A stretch of DNA of 64,000 nt from Agromyces sp. Leaf222 (GCF_001421565.1 NZ_LMKQ01000004.1:62001-126000); one strand, 5' to 3'. Positions 44,757 to 58,786 are shown, counted from the first letter of the stretch. The notes: a model not told the origin generated them from the letters alone. Translations and numbers: made by a program.

Positions 44757-45974
44757 ATGGCAGACATGGAGCCCCGGATGTCGCGACCGCGCGCCTGCGT
44801 CGCCACGGGCGTCGCGGCGGGGCTGGCCGCGCACCTCGGCTGGCCGGTGCTCGTCGTGCGCGCCGCGTTCGTCGTGACCAGCGTCGCGGCGGGTGCGGGC
44901 GTGCTGCTCTACGCCTGGCTCTGGGCGTTGACGCCGTGGGAGCCGGGCGAGCGGCGTCCGAGCCGGCGGGCCCCGGTCGCGTGGCTGCTCGTGTCAGCAT
45001 CGGCGGCAGTGCTCGCGGTCGCGTGGCTCACGGCCGGGCGGGCGATCGGCGCCGACGCGGCCGACCTGCGGTGGTGGTTCGGCGGCGTGATCGCCGGGGT
45101 CGGGCTCGCCGTGGCATCCGGAGCCTGGGCGACCTTCATCGACCGTCCCGAGCCCGAGCGGGGGCCGAGGCACGAGCTCACGATCCGGCTCGTCGCGACG
45201 GCGCTGCTGCTGGTCACGGCCGTCGGCCTCGTGTTCGGCGAGAGCGCGCGCTGGCATCCGGTGCCGACGTTCGCGGCCGCGCTCGCCGCGGTGCTCGGCA
45301 TCGGGCTGGTCTACGCGCCGACGCTCGTGACCGCGTGGCGCGAGCTCACCGAGGAGCGCACGAAGCGCATCCGCGAGGAGCAGCGCAGCGAGATCGCCGC
45401 GCACCTGCACGACTCGGTGCTGCAGACGCTCGCGCTCATCCAGAATCGGGCCGGCGCCACGACCGAGGTGGCCCGCATCGCCCGGGCGCAGGAGCGGGAG
45501 CTGCGCGACTGGCTCTTCGACGGCGAGGCGCCCGCCGACAGCGACCTCGGAACCGACCTGCGCGACTTCGCCGCGGCCCTCGAGATCGACTACCCGGTGA
45601 CGATCGACGTCGTGGCGGTCGGCTCGTCGAGCGAGCGGGCGAGCGGCGAGGTGGCGGCCGCTGCGCGCGAGGCCATGCTGAACGCCGCACGCCACGCCGG
45701 CGGCGAGGTCTCGGTCTACGTCGAGGCGACGCCCGACTCGGTCGAGGTGTTCGTGCGCGACCGCGGCGACGGGTTCGACCTCGGCGAGGTGCCGAGCGAC
45801 CGGCTCGGCGTGCGGCAGTCCATCATCGGGCGCATGCGCCGGGCCGGCGGCTCGGGCGAGGTGCGCCCGGGCGCGGGCGGCGTCGGCACCGAGGTGCGAC
45901 TGCGGTTCCCGGCCGAGCGCATCGGCAGCATGGGGAGCGCCGGAAACTCCGGCACGGAGGGTGCACGTGGCTGA
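44757..45974 (+). CDS. PspC-domain histidine kinase (NarL/DesK type)
   Basis: A 405-residue sensor kinase. Residues about 8-70 form a PspC domain with the first membrane helix, followed by three or four more helices (about 75-200). The dimerisation/phosphoacceptor helix is EEQRSEIAAHLHDSVLQTLAL with the histidine at about residue 218. The ATPase domain has REAMLNAARHA (N box, about 305) and VRDRGDGFDLG (G1 box, about 340). ATG 44766 is a possible alternative start. The response-regulator gene overlaps its end by 8 nt. Related systems sense envelope damage. Confidence 0.9.
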   Translation: MADMEPRMSRPRACVATGVAAGLAAHLGWPVLVVRAAFVVTSVAAGAGVLLYAWLWALTPWEPGERRPSRRAPVAWLLVSASAAVLAVAWLTAGRAIGADAADLRWWFGGVIAGVGLAVASGAWATFIDRPEPERGPRHELTIRLVATALLLVTAVGLVFGESARWHPVPTFAAALAAVLGIGLVYAPTLVTAWRELTEERTKRIREEQRSEIAAHLHDSVLQTLALIQNRAGATTEVARIARAQERELRDWLFDGEAPADSDLGTDLRDFAAALEIDYPVTIDVVAVGSSSERASGEVAAAAREAMLNAARHAGGEVSVYVEATPDSVEVFVRDRGDGFDLGEVPSDRLGVRQSIIGRMRRAGGSGEVRPGAGGVGTEVRLRFPAERIGSMGSAGNSGTEGARG

Positions 45975-46665
45975 CCTGAACCCTGCCGAGACGGCGGGCG
46001 CGGCATCCGTTCGCGTCGTGATCGTCGACGACCACTCGATCTTCCGCTCGGGGCTGAAGGCCGACCTCGACGCCTCGATCGAGGTCGTGGGCGAGGCGCA
46101 CGACGTCGAGTCCGCCGTGCTCGCGGTGACGGATGCCGCACCCGACGTCGTGCTGCTCGACGTGCACCTGCCAGGGGTCGGCGTGCCGGCCGGCACGAGC
46201 GGCGGGGCCGAGGTCATGCGCCGCGCCGCGGCATCCGTGCCGGGAACGAGGTTTCTCGCGTTGAGCGTGTCGGACAAGGCCGAAGACGTGGTCGGCGTGA
46301 TCCGCGCCGGCGCTCGCGGATACATCACGAAGGGGTCGTCCGGAGCCGACGTCAGCCGCGCGGTGCACGCCGTCGCGAGCGGCGACGCCGTCTTCTCGCC
46401 GAAGCTCGCCGGATTCGTGCTCGACGCCTTCGGGGCCGCCGTCGGCGAGACCGCGGCCGCGAGCGACGAGCTCGACCGCCTCTCGGCGCGCGAGCAGGAG
46501 GTCATGCGCCTCATCGCGCGCGGCTACGCCTACAAGGAGGTCGCGGCCGAGCTCTACATCTCGACGAAGACGGTCGAGTCGCACGTCTCGGCCGTGCTGC
46601 GCAAGCTGCAGCTCTCGAGCCGGCACGAACTCACGGCCTGGGCGAACGCGCGCCGCCTGCTCTGA
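45967..46665 (+). CDS. LuxR/NarL-family response regulator
   Basis: A 232-residue regulator with a receiver domain (VVIVDDHSIFRSGL, phosphoacceptor aspartate in VVLLDVHLPG at about D65, and the conserved lysine in ARGYITKGSSG) and a C-terminal LuxR helix-turn-helix (LSAREQEVMRLIARGYAYKEVAAELYIS, key residues only, about 165-225). The GTG at 45967 is chosen because GGAGG lies 6 nt before it; GTG 45961 is an alternative. It is partner of the kinase just upstream. Its 3' end overlaps the convergent lipid-kinase gene by 35 nt. Confidence 0.92.
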   Translation: MADLNPAETAGAASVRVVIVDDHSIFRSGLKADLDASIEVVGEAHDVESAVLAVTDAAPDVVLLDVHLPGVGVPAGTSGGAEVMRRAAASVPGTRFLALSVSDKAEDVVGVIRAGARGYITKGSSGADVSRAVHAVASGDAVFSPKLAGFVLDAFGAAVGETAAASDELDRLSAREQEVMRLIARGYAYKEVAAELYISTKTVESHVSAVLRKLQLSSRHELTAWANARRLL

Positions 46666-48262
46666 CGTCGCGGTCGCGGGGGCCGGCGGCCGGGCGGTAG
46701 ACGTCGAGTGCGGCCGGAAGCACGCGCACGGTCGTGCGATATCCGGGCCCGGGGGTGCGGGCGGATGCCTCGGCCGGCGCCTCGATCGACACCTCGCCGT
46801 CGTGCGCGAATCCGGGCGGCTGCCCCTTGCGCGGGCGCACGAGCACGTCGATCGACTCGGTGGTGAACGACTCGAGCCGCTCCGGCAGGAGCCGCAGCCG
46901 GCGGAGCACGGCGCTCGTGCGCCGTCCGAACGCGAGCGCGCCGACGGCTCGCACCCGGGTGCCGGCATGCAGCACGCGCACGTCGAGCTCGCCGCCGTCG
47001 AGCCTTCGACGCTGCATCGGCGCTGCGATGCCGGGGTCGTTGCCGCCGACGCCCACGTACAGGGTCCAGACGCGGGCGCGGCGTCCGCCGACGACGACGG
47101 TCACCGGATCTGAATGCCGCAGCACCCGCACGGCAGCAGCGACGGCGGCGGGCCACTTGCCCCACCGGCCCTGGAGGCGCTCGCGCTCCGCGACGAAATC
47201 CGGGTAGATGCCGACCGAGGCGGTGTTCAGCACCGTGATCGGCGAACCACCGGCGAACCGGAGCTCGGCGACATCCGCTCGCACGCCCTCGCCCCGTTGC
47301 AGCGCATCGACGGCGAGGTCGACGGATGCGGCGCCCGCCGTGCGTGCGAAGTGGTTGAACGTGCCACCGGGCACGACGAGCAGCGGCACGCCGGCGGTCC
47401 TGGCCTCGTGCGCCACGGCGGCGACCGACCCGTCGCCGCCGCAGACGCCGACGATGGTCGGCGGCACGTCGCGGGCGAGCGCGGCGCGCACGACGTCCTG
47501 CGGGTCCTCGCCGTCGGCGAGGAGGTGCAGCTCGGCGAGCGGCAGCCGTCGTTCGAGCACCCGCACCGGATCGGCGCGAACCACGCTCGTGCCGGATGAG
47601 CGGTTCACGACGATGAACGCGCCCTCCCCGTCTGGCGAGGCGGGCAGCCGGCGGTCGGTGCCGGTCGGAGCGGACCCATCGCGCTCGGAGGGCCGGTGCG
47701 GGGGCGCGATGGCGGCGCCGAGCGCGGCCACCCCCGTGCCGAGCGCGAGCCCGCCCACGACGTCCGACAACCAGTGCGCCCCCGTGTGCAGGCGGGAGTA
47801 CGCCACGCCGAGGGCTGCCGGAGCCAGGACCAGGCCGAGGCGCGGCGATTCGATCGCGACGCCGGTCGCGAAGGCCGCCGCGCTCGCCGAATGGCCCGAC
47901 GGGAACGATGCACTGACGGGCTGCTTCGGCAGGCGCCGAGCGATCGGCACGTCGGAGAGCAGCGGCCGCTCGCCGCCGAAGAGCCGCTTGGCGATCAGGT
48001 TGGCGAGGGCGCTCGCGGCGAGCAGCGAACCGAGTCCGCGCGCGGCCGTGCGGGGGCGGCCGGTCGCGGCGAGCACGCCGGCGATCGACCACCAGAGCAC
48101 GCCGCGGTCGGCGAACCCCGAGACCTGCGACCAGAACCGATCGGCCACGGGATGGCTGGGTCCGGCGTTCACGGCGCGTGCCGTCGCGGCATCCGCTCGC
48201 CGAGCCCACACGGGCAGGATTCTCGTGCGCTGCACGGCGGCGCGTGCGTTCTGGAGGACCAC
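46631..48262 (-). CDS. PAP2 phosphatase-diacylglycerol kinase fusion
   Basis: A 543-residue two-domain protein. The N-terminal half is a PAP2 phosphatase with three motifs: KRLFGGERP (about 95), PSGHSA (about 122) and SRLHTGAHWLSD (about 158). The C-terminal half is a lipid-kinase catalytic domain with VGVCGGDGSVAAVAHEA (about 272) and PGGTFNHFAR (about 298). Both act on membrane lipids, so the fusion may cycle phosphatidate and diacylglycerol or act on polyprenyl lipids. GTG 48262 is chosen because it lies 6 nt after a TACGAT box. Its final codons overlap the response-regulator gene. Confidence 0.88.
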   Translation of the reverse strand: MVLQNARAAVQRTRILPVWARRADAATARAVNAGPSHPVADRFWSQVSGFADRGVLWWSIAGVLAATGRPRTAARGLGSLLAASALANLIAKRLFGGERPLLSDVPIARRLPKQPVSASFPSGHSASAAAFATGVAIESPRLGLVLAPAALGVAYSRLHTGAHWLSDVVGGLALGTGVAALGAAIAPPHRPSERDGSAPTGTDRRLPASPDGEGAFIVVNRSSGTSVVRADPVRVLERRLPLAELHLLADGEDPQDVVRAALARDVPPTIVGVCGGDGSVAAVAHEARTAGVPLLVVPGGTFNHFARTAGAASVDLAVDALQRGEGVRADVAELRFAGGSPITVLNTASVGIYPDFVAERERLQGRWGKWPAAVAAAVRVLRHSDPVTVVVGGRRARVWTLYVGVGGNDPGIAAPMQRRRLDGGELDVRVLHAGTRVRAVGALAFGRRTSAVLRRLRLLPERLESFTTESIDVLVRPRKGQPPGFAHDGEVSIEAPAEASARTPGPGYRTTVRVLPAALDVYRPAAGPRDRDVRAGGARSPRP

Positions 48263-48268
48263 CACGTC

Positions 48269-48274
48269 ATCGTA
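48269..48274 (-). promoter_or_regulatory. -10 box TACGAT of the PAP2-DAGK gene
   Basis: On the minus strand TACGAT is followed by GACGTG and then GTG 48262, the leaderless spacing seen elsewhere in the window. GTG 48265 is only 3 nt from the box. Confidence 0.4.
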
Positions 48275-48318
48275 TGCGGCGCGGAGGCCCCGGCCGACGG
48301 CCCGGCCGGCGTGGGGCG

Positions 48319-50025
48319 TCAGCCCTGCGACATCCGATCGAGCAGCTCGTCGCGCACCTCGCGGCGCAGCACCTTGCCGATGAGCGAGCGGGGCAGCTCG
48401 TCGAACAGCTCGACGTGCTTCGGCACCTTGTAGGGCGTGAGGCTCGTGCGGCAGAAGTCGCGGAGTGCGGATGCCTCGAACACCGCGCCCTCGCGCAGCT
48501 CGACGCCCGCGGCGACGGCCTCGCCGCCGTCGGCGCGCGGCAGCCCGACGACCGCGGCGCCGCGCACGTCGGGGTGCGCGAGCAGGGCCGACTCGACCTC
48601 GGACGGCGAGACGTTGAACCCGCCCGTGATGATGAGCTCCTTGACGCGGTCGACGATCGTGACGAATCCCTCGTCGGACACGTGCACGATGTCGCCCGTG
48701 CGAAGCCAGCCGCCGGGCAGCAGGGTCTCCGCGGTCTCGGCCGGGCGGCGCCAGTAGCCCTGGAAGATCTGCGGCCCGCGCACGAGCAGCTCGCCGGCCT
48801 CGCCCGCCGGCCGGTCCTCGGCCGGGTCGGACGGGTCGACCACGCGGATCTCGGTGCTCGGGAACGGCACGCCGACGGTGCCCGGGCGACGTGTCGGTCC
48901 CATCGGATTGCCGACGGTGATCGGCGAGCTCTCGGTCATGCCGTAGCCCTCGACGAGGAGCCCGCCGGTGGCGCTCTCCCAGCGGTCGACGGTCGCGATC
49001 GGCAGGCTCATGGCCCCCGAGATGGCGAAGCGGATGCTCGCGAGGGCCTGCGGCCGACGCTCGGCGGCGCGCACGAGCCGGTCGTAGATCGGCGGCACCG
49101 CGGGCAGGAAGGTCGGCGGCGAGTGACGCGCCGCATCGAGCACGAGCTTCGGGTCGAACGTCGGGAAGAGCACGAGTCGTGCGCCGATGCTCATCGCGGT
49201 GGTGAGGCACAGGGTCAGGCCGTAGGCGTGGAAGAGCGGCAGCACCCCGTAGAACGTCTCGCCGCCGAGGTCGAGCCCCGGCACCCACGCGCGGCTCTGC
49301 ATCGCGTTCGCGCGCAGGTTGCGGTGGCTGAGCACGGCGCCCTTCGGGGCGCCCGTGGTGCCGCTCGTGTACTGCAGCACGGCGGTGTCGTCGAGCGAGG
49401 GGCGCGGATGCCGCTTGGCGAGCGCCCGCCGCGAGGTGAGGTGCTCCCAGGCCACGAGTCCGCGGGCCTTCGGCGTCGTCGCGAGGGCGGCGCGGGAGCG
49501 CCTGGCCTGCGGGATCGGGAGGCGCAGCGCCATCCGCTTGCCGAATGGCAGGGCCTTCGACACGTCGACCGCGACGATGTGGTCGGGCCGGATGTCGCTC
49601 GGGAACTCCGCGACGGTGTCGGCGACGTTGCTCCAGGCGATCGCGACGCGGGCGCCGTGATCCTCGAACTGGTGCCGCAGCTCGGGCGGCGTGTAGAGCG
49701 GGTTGTGCTCGACGACGATCGCGCCGAGCCGCAGCGCCGCGTAGAACGCGACGACGTGCTGCGGGCAGTTCGGCAGGATGATCGCGACGCGATCGCCGGC
49801 CGTCACCCCGAGCCGGCGCAGCCCCTCGGCGGCGGAGGCGATCTGCTCGCCGAGCTCGCGATAGCTCGTCTCGGCGCCGAAGAACTCCAGCGCGGTGCCC
49901 TTGCGGTACCGGCCGACGGCCGCGTCGATCATGTCGACGAGGGTCTCGGTCGGTTCATCGATCTCGGGCGGCACCCCCTCGGCGTAGTGCGCGAGCCATG
50001 GGCGGTGATCGTACGGGGATGTCAT
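48319..50025 (-). CDS. Long-chain fatty acyl-CoA ligase (FadD-like)
   Basis: A 568-residue adenylate-forming enzyme that activates fatty acids as acyl-CoA. The AMP/P-loop motif is LQYTSGTTGAPKGAVLSHRN (about 213-232), followed by YGMTESSP (about 350), GWLRTGDIVHV (about 433), DRVKELIITGGFNVSP (about 455) and the catalytic lysine in SLIGKVLRRE (about 555). The promoter side has a TACGCT box about 80 nt upstream, so this gene has a leader. It lies 57 nt upstream of the PAP2-DAGK gene on the same strand. Confidence 0.92.
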   Translation of the reverse strand: MTSPYDHRPWLAHYAEGVPPEIDEPTETLVDMIDAAVGRYRKGTALEFFGAETSYRELGEQIASAAEGLRRLGVTAGDRVAIILPNCPQHVVAFYAALRLGAIVVEHNPLYTPPELRHQFEDHGARVAIAWSNVADTVAEFPSDIRPDHIVAVDVSKALPFGKRMALRLPIPQARRSRAALATTPKARGLVAWEHLTSRRALAKRHPRPSLDDTAVLQYTSGTTGAPKGAVLSHRNLRANAMQSRAWVPGLDLGGETFYGVLPLFHAYGLTLCLTTAMSIGARLVLFPTFDPKLVLDAARHSPPTFLPAVPPIYDRLVRAAERRPQALASIRFAISGAMSLPIATVDRWESATGGLLVEGYGMTESSPITVGNPMGPTRRPGTVGVPFPSTEIRVVDPSDPAEDRPAGEAGELLVRGPQIFQGYWRRPAETAETLLPGGWLRTGDIVHVSDEGFVTIVDRVKELIITGGFNVSPSEVESALLAHPDVRGAAVVGLPRADGGEAVAAGVELREGAVFEASALRDFCRTSLTPYKVPKHVELFDELPRSLIGKVLRREVRDELLDRMSQG

Positions 50026-50235
50026 GCGAGCCTCTCGAGGCCACCCTGCATGCGTCGACCACGGCGCTGCCCGTCGTTGCCACGGCGCATGCGGATGCCA
50101 CGTTCAAGCGTAGGCGCATCCGCATGCCGCGTGCCGAATCCGTCGTCTGGGACTGCTCGTGCAGGAGATCAGGCCCCATCCCCGCTCCACGCGGAGGAAG
50201 GTGCCCGAGCTCCTGCAGACGGAGGACGGGGAGGA

Positions 50236-50265
50236 CCGGGCGCGCCCGTGTCGAGGCGCGCCCGG
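50236..50265 (-). terminator. Terminator after the MFS efflux gene
   Basis: CCGGGCGCGCC (50236-50246) pairs perfectly with GGCGCGCCCGG (50255-50265) around an 8-nt loop. It starts 5 nt beyond the stop of the efflux gene. Confidence 0.7.
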
Positions 50266-50270
50266 AGTCG

Positions 50271-52651
<2,381 letters not shown>

Positions 52652-52666
<15 letters not shown>

Positions 52667-52701
52667 GGAGTGCAATTCTGCACTATTCTGCGAAGAGTGC
52701 A
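52652..52701. promoter_or_regulatory. Four-half-site TetR operator
   Basis: TGCACT (52652-52657), AGTGCA (52669-52674), TGCACT (52679-52684) and AGTGCA (52696-52701) alternate with spacers of 11, 4 and 11 nt. The layout is symmetric around 52676.5. It covers the TetR start codon at 52666 and candidate promoter boxes upstream (TTGCAC, then CAGAAT). Autorepression by the TetR protein is the clear inference. Confidence 0.65.
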
Positions 52702-52756
52702 AATCCGAGTGGCGTTCGGTCATCGCCGAGGTGTGTCGGCGTGCGTCAGGCGCGTG

Positions 52757-52797
52757 AGGTGCGTCGGGTGCGTCGGGTGCGTCGGGTGCGCCGGGCG
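52757..52797. repeat. 10-bp tandem repeat (GTGCGTCGGG)
   Basis: About four copies of a GTGCGTCGGG unit stand between the divergent-ended TetR promoter region and the end of the ABC-2 permease gene. No gene lies in it. Confidence 0.7.
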
Positions 52798-52798
52798 T

Positions 52799-53608
52799 TC
52801 AGGCGTCGCGGCGGATCCAGCGGAAGGTGAGGCGGCTGAGCACGAGCCCCAAGACGAGCCACACGAGCAGCGCAATGGCGACGCCCGGCAGGTTCCACGA
52901 CTCGTTCTGCTCGAGGGCCTCCCAGCCATCGGGGAGGAACACCGACCGCATGCCCTGCGCGATCCACTTGAGCGGGAAGAGGCTCGCGATGTTCTGCAGC
53001 CAGTCGGGCAGCATGTCCCACTGCAGGTAGACGCCCGAGATGAACTGCAGGATCAGCCCGATCGGGATGACGACCGCGGCGGCGCTCTTGCCCGACCTGG
53101 GCAGCGCCGACAGGGCGATGCCGATCAGTGCGCAGGTCGTCAGGCCCAGCACGAACACCCAGGCGAACGTCAGCCACTTCTCTGGTTCCGTCGGCAGGGC
53201 GATGCCGAGCACGAGCCATCCGGCGAGGATCAGCAGCGTCGCCTGCAGGGTGCCGGTCACGAACACCTGGCCGATCTTGCCGAGGAAGTACGCCACCGGC
53301 GAGAGCGGGGTGCCGCCGAGACGCTTCAGGGTGCCGTTCGACTTCTCGAGCGCGATGTCGATCGCGAGGTTCTGCACGCCCGAGAGGAAGATGCCCGAGG
53401 CGAGCATCGCGGGCAGGTAGAGCGCCGCCACCGTGATCTCCGCGCCGGGCGGGCCTGCCTCGCCCGCGGCGCTGAACGCGGCCGAGAAGATCGCGAGCAT
53501 CACGAACGGGAACAGGAACGTGAAGAACAGCGTGTCGGGCGCACGGAAGTACATGCGCGTCTCGACGCCGATGCGCGAGGTGCCCTGGGTCATCACGTTG
53601 GTGCTCAT
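52799..53608 (-). CDS. ABC-2 type exporter permease
   Basis: A 269-residue membrane protein with six predicted helices, of the ABC-2/DrrB type. Segment KSNGTLKRLGGTPLSPVAYF (about 88-107) is the conserved coupling loop, and LPDWLQNIASLFPLKWIAQGMR (about 205-226, key part SLFPLKWIAQGMR) is the family's C-terminal signature. It overlaps the ATPase gene by 4 nt. Together they form an exporter for a drug, lipid or peptide; the substrate cannot be read. Confidence 0.9.
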   Translation of the reverse strand: MSTNVMTQGTSRIGVETRMYFRAPDTLFFTFLFPFVMLAIFSAAFSAAGEAGPPGAEITVAALYLPAMLASGIFLSGVQNLAIDIALEKSNGTLKRLGGTPLSPVAYFLGKIGQVFVTGTLQATLLILAGWLVLGIALPTEPEKWLTFAWVFVLGLTTCALIGIALSALPRSGKSAAAVVIPIGLILQFISGVYLQWDMLPDWLQNIASLFPLKWIAQGMRSVFLPDGWEALEQNESWNLPGVAIALLVWLVLGLVLSRLTFRWIRRDA

Positions 53609-54564
53609 GCGGCCGGCTCCTCGGCGTCGGCGACCGGCGCGGCCGCGGGGCTGGTGGGGGAGGCGTCGCGTGGTTCGCCGGGCTCGGCGGGTTCGCCCGC
53701 CTCGCGCTCGGCGCTGCGCACGAGCCCGAGGTAGACGTCCTCGAGCGTCGGGCGGATCACCTCGAGCGCCCGCGGCTCGCCGCCCAGCGCGCCGACGATG
53801 GATGCCACGACCCGACCCGGTTCGTGGGTGCGCACCTCGTGCGGCCGGCCCTCCGCGTCGTTCCAGCGCACGACCGGCACCCGGGCCTCTGCACCGCCGA
53901 TCTCGGTGATGCCCCCCACGTCGAGCAGGCGCCCGGCGGCGATGACGCCTGCGCGGTCGGCGAGTTGCGCGGCCTCGTCGAGGTAGTGCGTGGTGAGCAG
54001 GATGGTCGTGCCCTCGGCCTTCAGCGATCGGATGAGCTCCCAGAACTGCTGGCGCGCTTCGGGGTCGAAGCCCGTGGTCGGCTCGTCGAGGAACAGGAGC
54101 TCGGGCCGCCCGACGATGCCGAGGGCGACATCGACCCGGCGCTGCTGCCCGCCCGAGAGCTTCGCGACCCGCGTGCTCGCCTTCGCCTCGAGGCCGACGG
54201 CCGCGATCACCTCGTCGATCGGGCGCGGATCCGGGTAGAGCCCGGCGAAGTGGTGCAGCACCTCGCGCACGGTCAGGAGGCCGGTGTCGCCGCCCGTCTG
54301 CAGCACGATGCCGATGCGCGACTTCCAGGCGAGGCTGCCATGGGCCGGATCGACCCCGAGCACGTCGACCTCTCCGGCCGTGCGTGAGCGGTAGCCCTCG
54401 AGGATCTCGACCGTCGTGGACTTGCCGGCGCCGTTGGGGCCGAGCAGCGCGAACGTCTCGCCGTGGTGGATGTCCAGGTCGATGCCGTCGACCGCGGCGA
54501 CCCCGCCGTAGACCTTGCGGAGGCCGCGGATGCGGACCGCGTCGTCGGTGCGTGAGGAGTGCAT
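53605..54564 (-). CDS. ABC-2 exporter ATP-binding protein
   Basis: A 319-residue ATPase of the DrrA/CcmA type. Walker A is GPNGAGKSTT (about residue 42), Q-loop VLQTGG, signature LSGGQQRRVDVALGI (about 135), Walker B LLFLDEPTTGFDPEAR (about 158) and H-loop LLTTHYLDEA. The C-terminal 100 residues form the regulatory domain common to DrrA-type proteins, with an acidic, alanine-rich tail. Upstream TTGTCG and CAGGCT 18 nt apart end 6 nt before the ATG, again a leaderless layout. Confidence 0.92.
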   Translation of the reverse strand: MHSSRTDDAVRIRGLRKVYGGVAAVDGIDLDIHHGETFALLGPNGAGKSTTVEILEGYRSRTAGEVDVLGVDPAHGSLAWKSRIGIVLQTGGDTGLLTVREVLHHFAGLYPDPRPIDEVIAAVGLEAKASTRVAKLSGGQQRRVDVALGIVGRPELLFLDEPTTGFDPEARQQFWELIRSLKAEGTTILLTTHYLDEAAQLADRAGVIAAGRLLDVGGITEIGGAEARVPVVRWNDAEGRPHEVRTHEPGRVVASIVGALGGEPRALEVIRPTLEDVYLGLVRSAEREAGEPAEPGEPRDASPTSPAAAPVADAEEPAA

Positions 54565-54664
54565 GCGTCGAGCCTGTCTGGTGACGGCGCCGAGCGACAA
54601 CCCCCTGACGAGGGATTCACGGAAACAGCGTGTTACAGGATTTCGGGGTGCCGGGCGCCGGCAG

Positions 54665-54670
54665 TAGTTT
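54665..54670 (+). promoter_or_regulatory. -10 box TAGTTT of ppc
   Basis: TAGTTT is followed after 6 nt by the ppc ATG at 54677, so ppc mRNA is probably leaderless. Confidence 0.45.
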
Positions 54671-54676
54671 CGAGGA

Positions 54677-57403
<2,727 letters not shown>

Positions 57404-57409
<6 letters not shown>

Positions 57410-57417
57410 ATTCAGCC
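57404..57417. other. 14-bp palindrome spanning two convergent stop codons
   Basis: GGCTGAATTCAGCC contains the TGA of ppc (57407-57409) and, on the other strand, the TGA of the sigma-factor gene (57412-57414). Only 2 bp separate the genes. It is too short to be a strong terminator on its own. Confidence 0.5.
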
Positions 57418-58779
57418 GGCGTCGGCACCGGATTCGGCACCGGCGGCGCCCGGACTGCCGGCGAGCTCGGTGAGCCTGCGCTCGAGGAAGCGCCGCTCGG
57501 GCTCGGTCGGCGCCAGGGCGATGGCCTGACGGATCCGTTCGGCCGCGGCATCCGTTCGCCCGATGCGGCGCAGCAGGTCGCCCTGCGCTGCGGGAAGCAG
57601 GTGGTACCGGTCGAGGGCTCCGGATGCCGCGAGCCGGTCGAGTTCGTCGAGCCCCGCCCGCGGGTGGCCGGCGAGGCCCACCGCCACGGCGCGGTTGAGC
57701 TCGATGACGGGCGACGGCGTGAGCTCGAGCAGCGCGTCGTACCGCCGCACGATCGCGGCCCAGTCGGTGTCATCGGGGTGCGCGGCCCGTGCGTGCTCGC
57801 GCTGGATCTCGGCCTGCAGGCGGTACGGCCCGGCCGCGGCCCTCGACGCCGACGCCGCCGCCGACGAAGCCTCGGCCGTGTCGAGCCGCGCGAGCACGCC
57901 CAGCCCCTCGGCGATCTCGGCGTCGTTCCACGTCGTGCGGTCCTGCTCGTCGAGCGGCACGAGGTCGCCCGCCGCATCGATGCGCGCTGCCGAGCGCGCG
58001 TGCTGCAGCAACAGGAGCGCGAGCAGCCCGGCGGCCTCCGGCTCGTCGGGCATGAGGGCCGCGACGAGTCGCGAGAGCCGGATCGCCTCCTCCTGCAGGT
58101 CGAGCCGCAGCAGCCGGTCGCCCGAGCTCGCGAGGTAGCCCTCGTTGTGCACGAGCATGAGCACCGCGAGCACGCCGCTCAGGCGCCGCCGCAGCTCGTC
58201 GCCCTCCGGCACCCGGTACGGGATGCCCGCGTTGCGGATCTTGCGCTTCGCCCGCACGAGCCGCTGCGCCATCGTCGCCTCCGGCACGAGGAACGCGCGC
58301 GCGATCTCGGGCGTCTCGAGCCCGCCGACGGTGCGCAGGGTCAGCGCGACCCTCGCTTCGAGCGGCAGTGCCGGGTGCGCGCACGTGAAGATCAGCCGCA
58401 GCCGGTCGTCGATCTCGCTCGCCGCCGAGAGCGTCGTCGCAGCGAGGTCGGCCGGATCCGTCGGCGCGTTCGGCCCTCGCATCTCGTCCATCACCATCCA
58501 CTCCCTGACCTTGTCGATCTCGACGCCGCGGCGGCGCAGCACGTCGAGGGCCCGGTTGCGGGCCACGGTCGTGAGCCAGGCGCCCGGGTTGTCGGGCACG
58601 CCCTCGACGGGCCAGCGCTCGGCCGCCCGAACGAAGGCGTCGGCCGCGGCGTCCTCGGCGAGGTCCCAGTCGCGGGTCGAGCGGATCAACGTCGCGACGA
58701 TCCGCGTCCACTCCTCGCGGTAGGCGCGCTCGACGACGGCATCCGGCGACCCCGGCGAATCGGGCTCGGTCCGCGTCAT
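57412..58779 (-). CDS. ECF sigma factor with C-terminal extension (ECF42-like)
   Basis: A 455-residue sigma-70 family protein. Region 2 spans about residues 15-85 (DWDLAEDAAADAFVRAAERW, NPGAWLTTVARNRALDVLRR) and region 4 about 125-180 (LALTLRTVGGLETPEIARAFLVPEATMAQRL as key part GLETPEIARAFLVPEATMAQ). A helical extension of some 230 residues follows, with TPR-like repeats (AVAVGLAGHPRAGLDELDRL). ECF42 sigma factors have this extension and are linked to DGPF/YCII proteins, exactly as here. The gene lies 7 nt after a DGPF gene on the same strand and is probably autoregulated from the promoter at 59168-59194. Confidence 0.9.
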   Translation of the reverse strand: MTRTEPDSPGSPDAVVERAYREEWTRIVATLIRSTRDWDLAEDAAADAFVRAAERWPVEGVPDNPGAWLTTVARNRALDVLRRRGVEIDKVREWMVMDEMRGPNAPTDPADLAATTLSAASEIDDRLRLIFTCAHPALPLEARVALTLRTVGGLETPEIARAFLVPEATMAQRLVRAKRKIRNAGIPYRVPEGDELRRRLSGVLAVLMLVHNEGYLASSGDRLLRLDLQEEAIRLSRLVAALMPDEPEAAGLLALLLLQHARSAARIDAAGDLVPLDEQDRTTWNDAEIAEGLGVLARLDTAEASSAAASASRAAAGPYRLQAEIQREHARAAHPDDTDWAAIVRRYDALLELTPSPVIELNRAVAVGLAGHPRAGLDELDRLAASGALDRYHLLPAAQGDLLRRIGRTDAAAERIRQAIALAPTEPERRFLERRLTELAGSPGAAGAESGADAG

Positions 58780-58786
58780 CCGCCGA

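Noticed and set aside
44753..45979. A 408-codon frame overlapping the histidine kinase gene
   Set aside because: It is a one-base-shifted shadow of the kinase gene, with Arg/Gly-rich residues and no motifs.
52667..52723. ATG at 52723 as the start of the second TetR protein
   Set aside because: The added 19 codons would be coded by the operator and promoter sequence. The residues do not resemble a TetR N-terminus.
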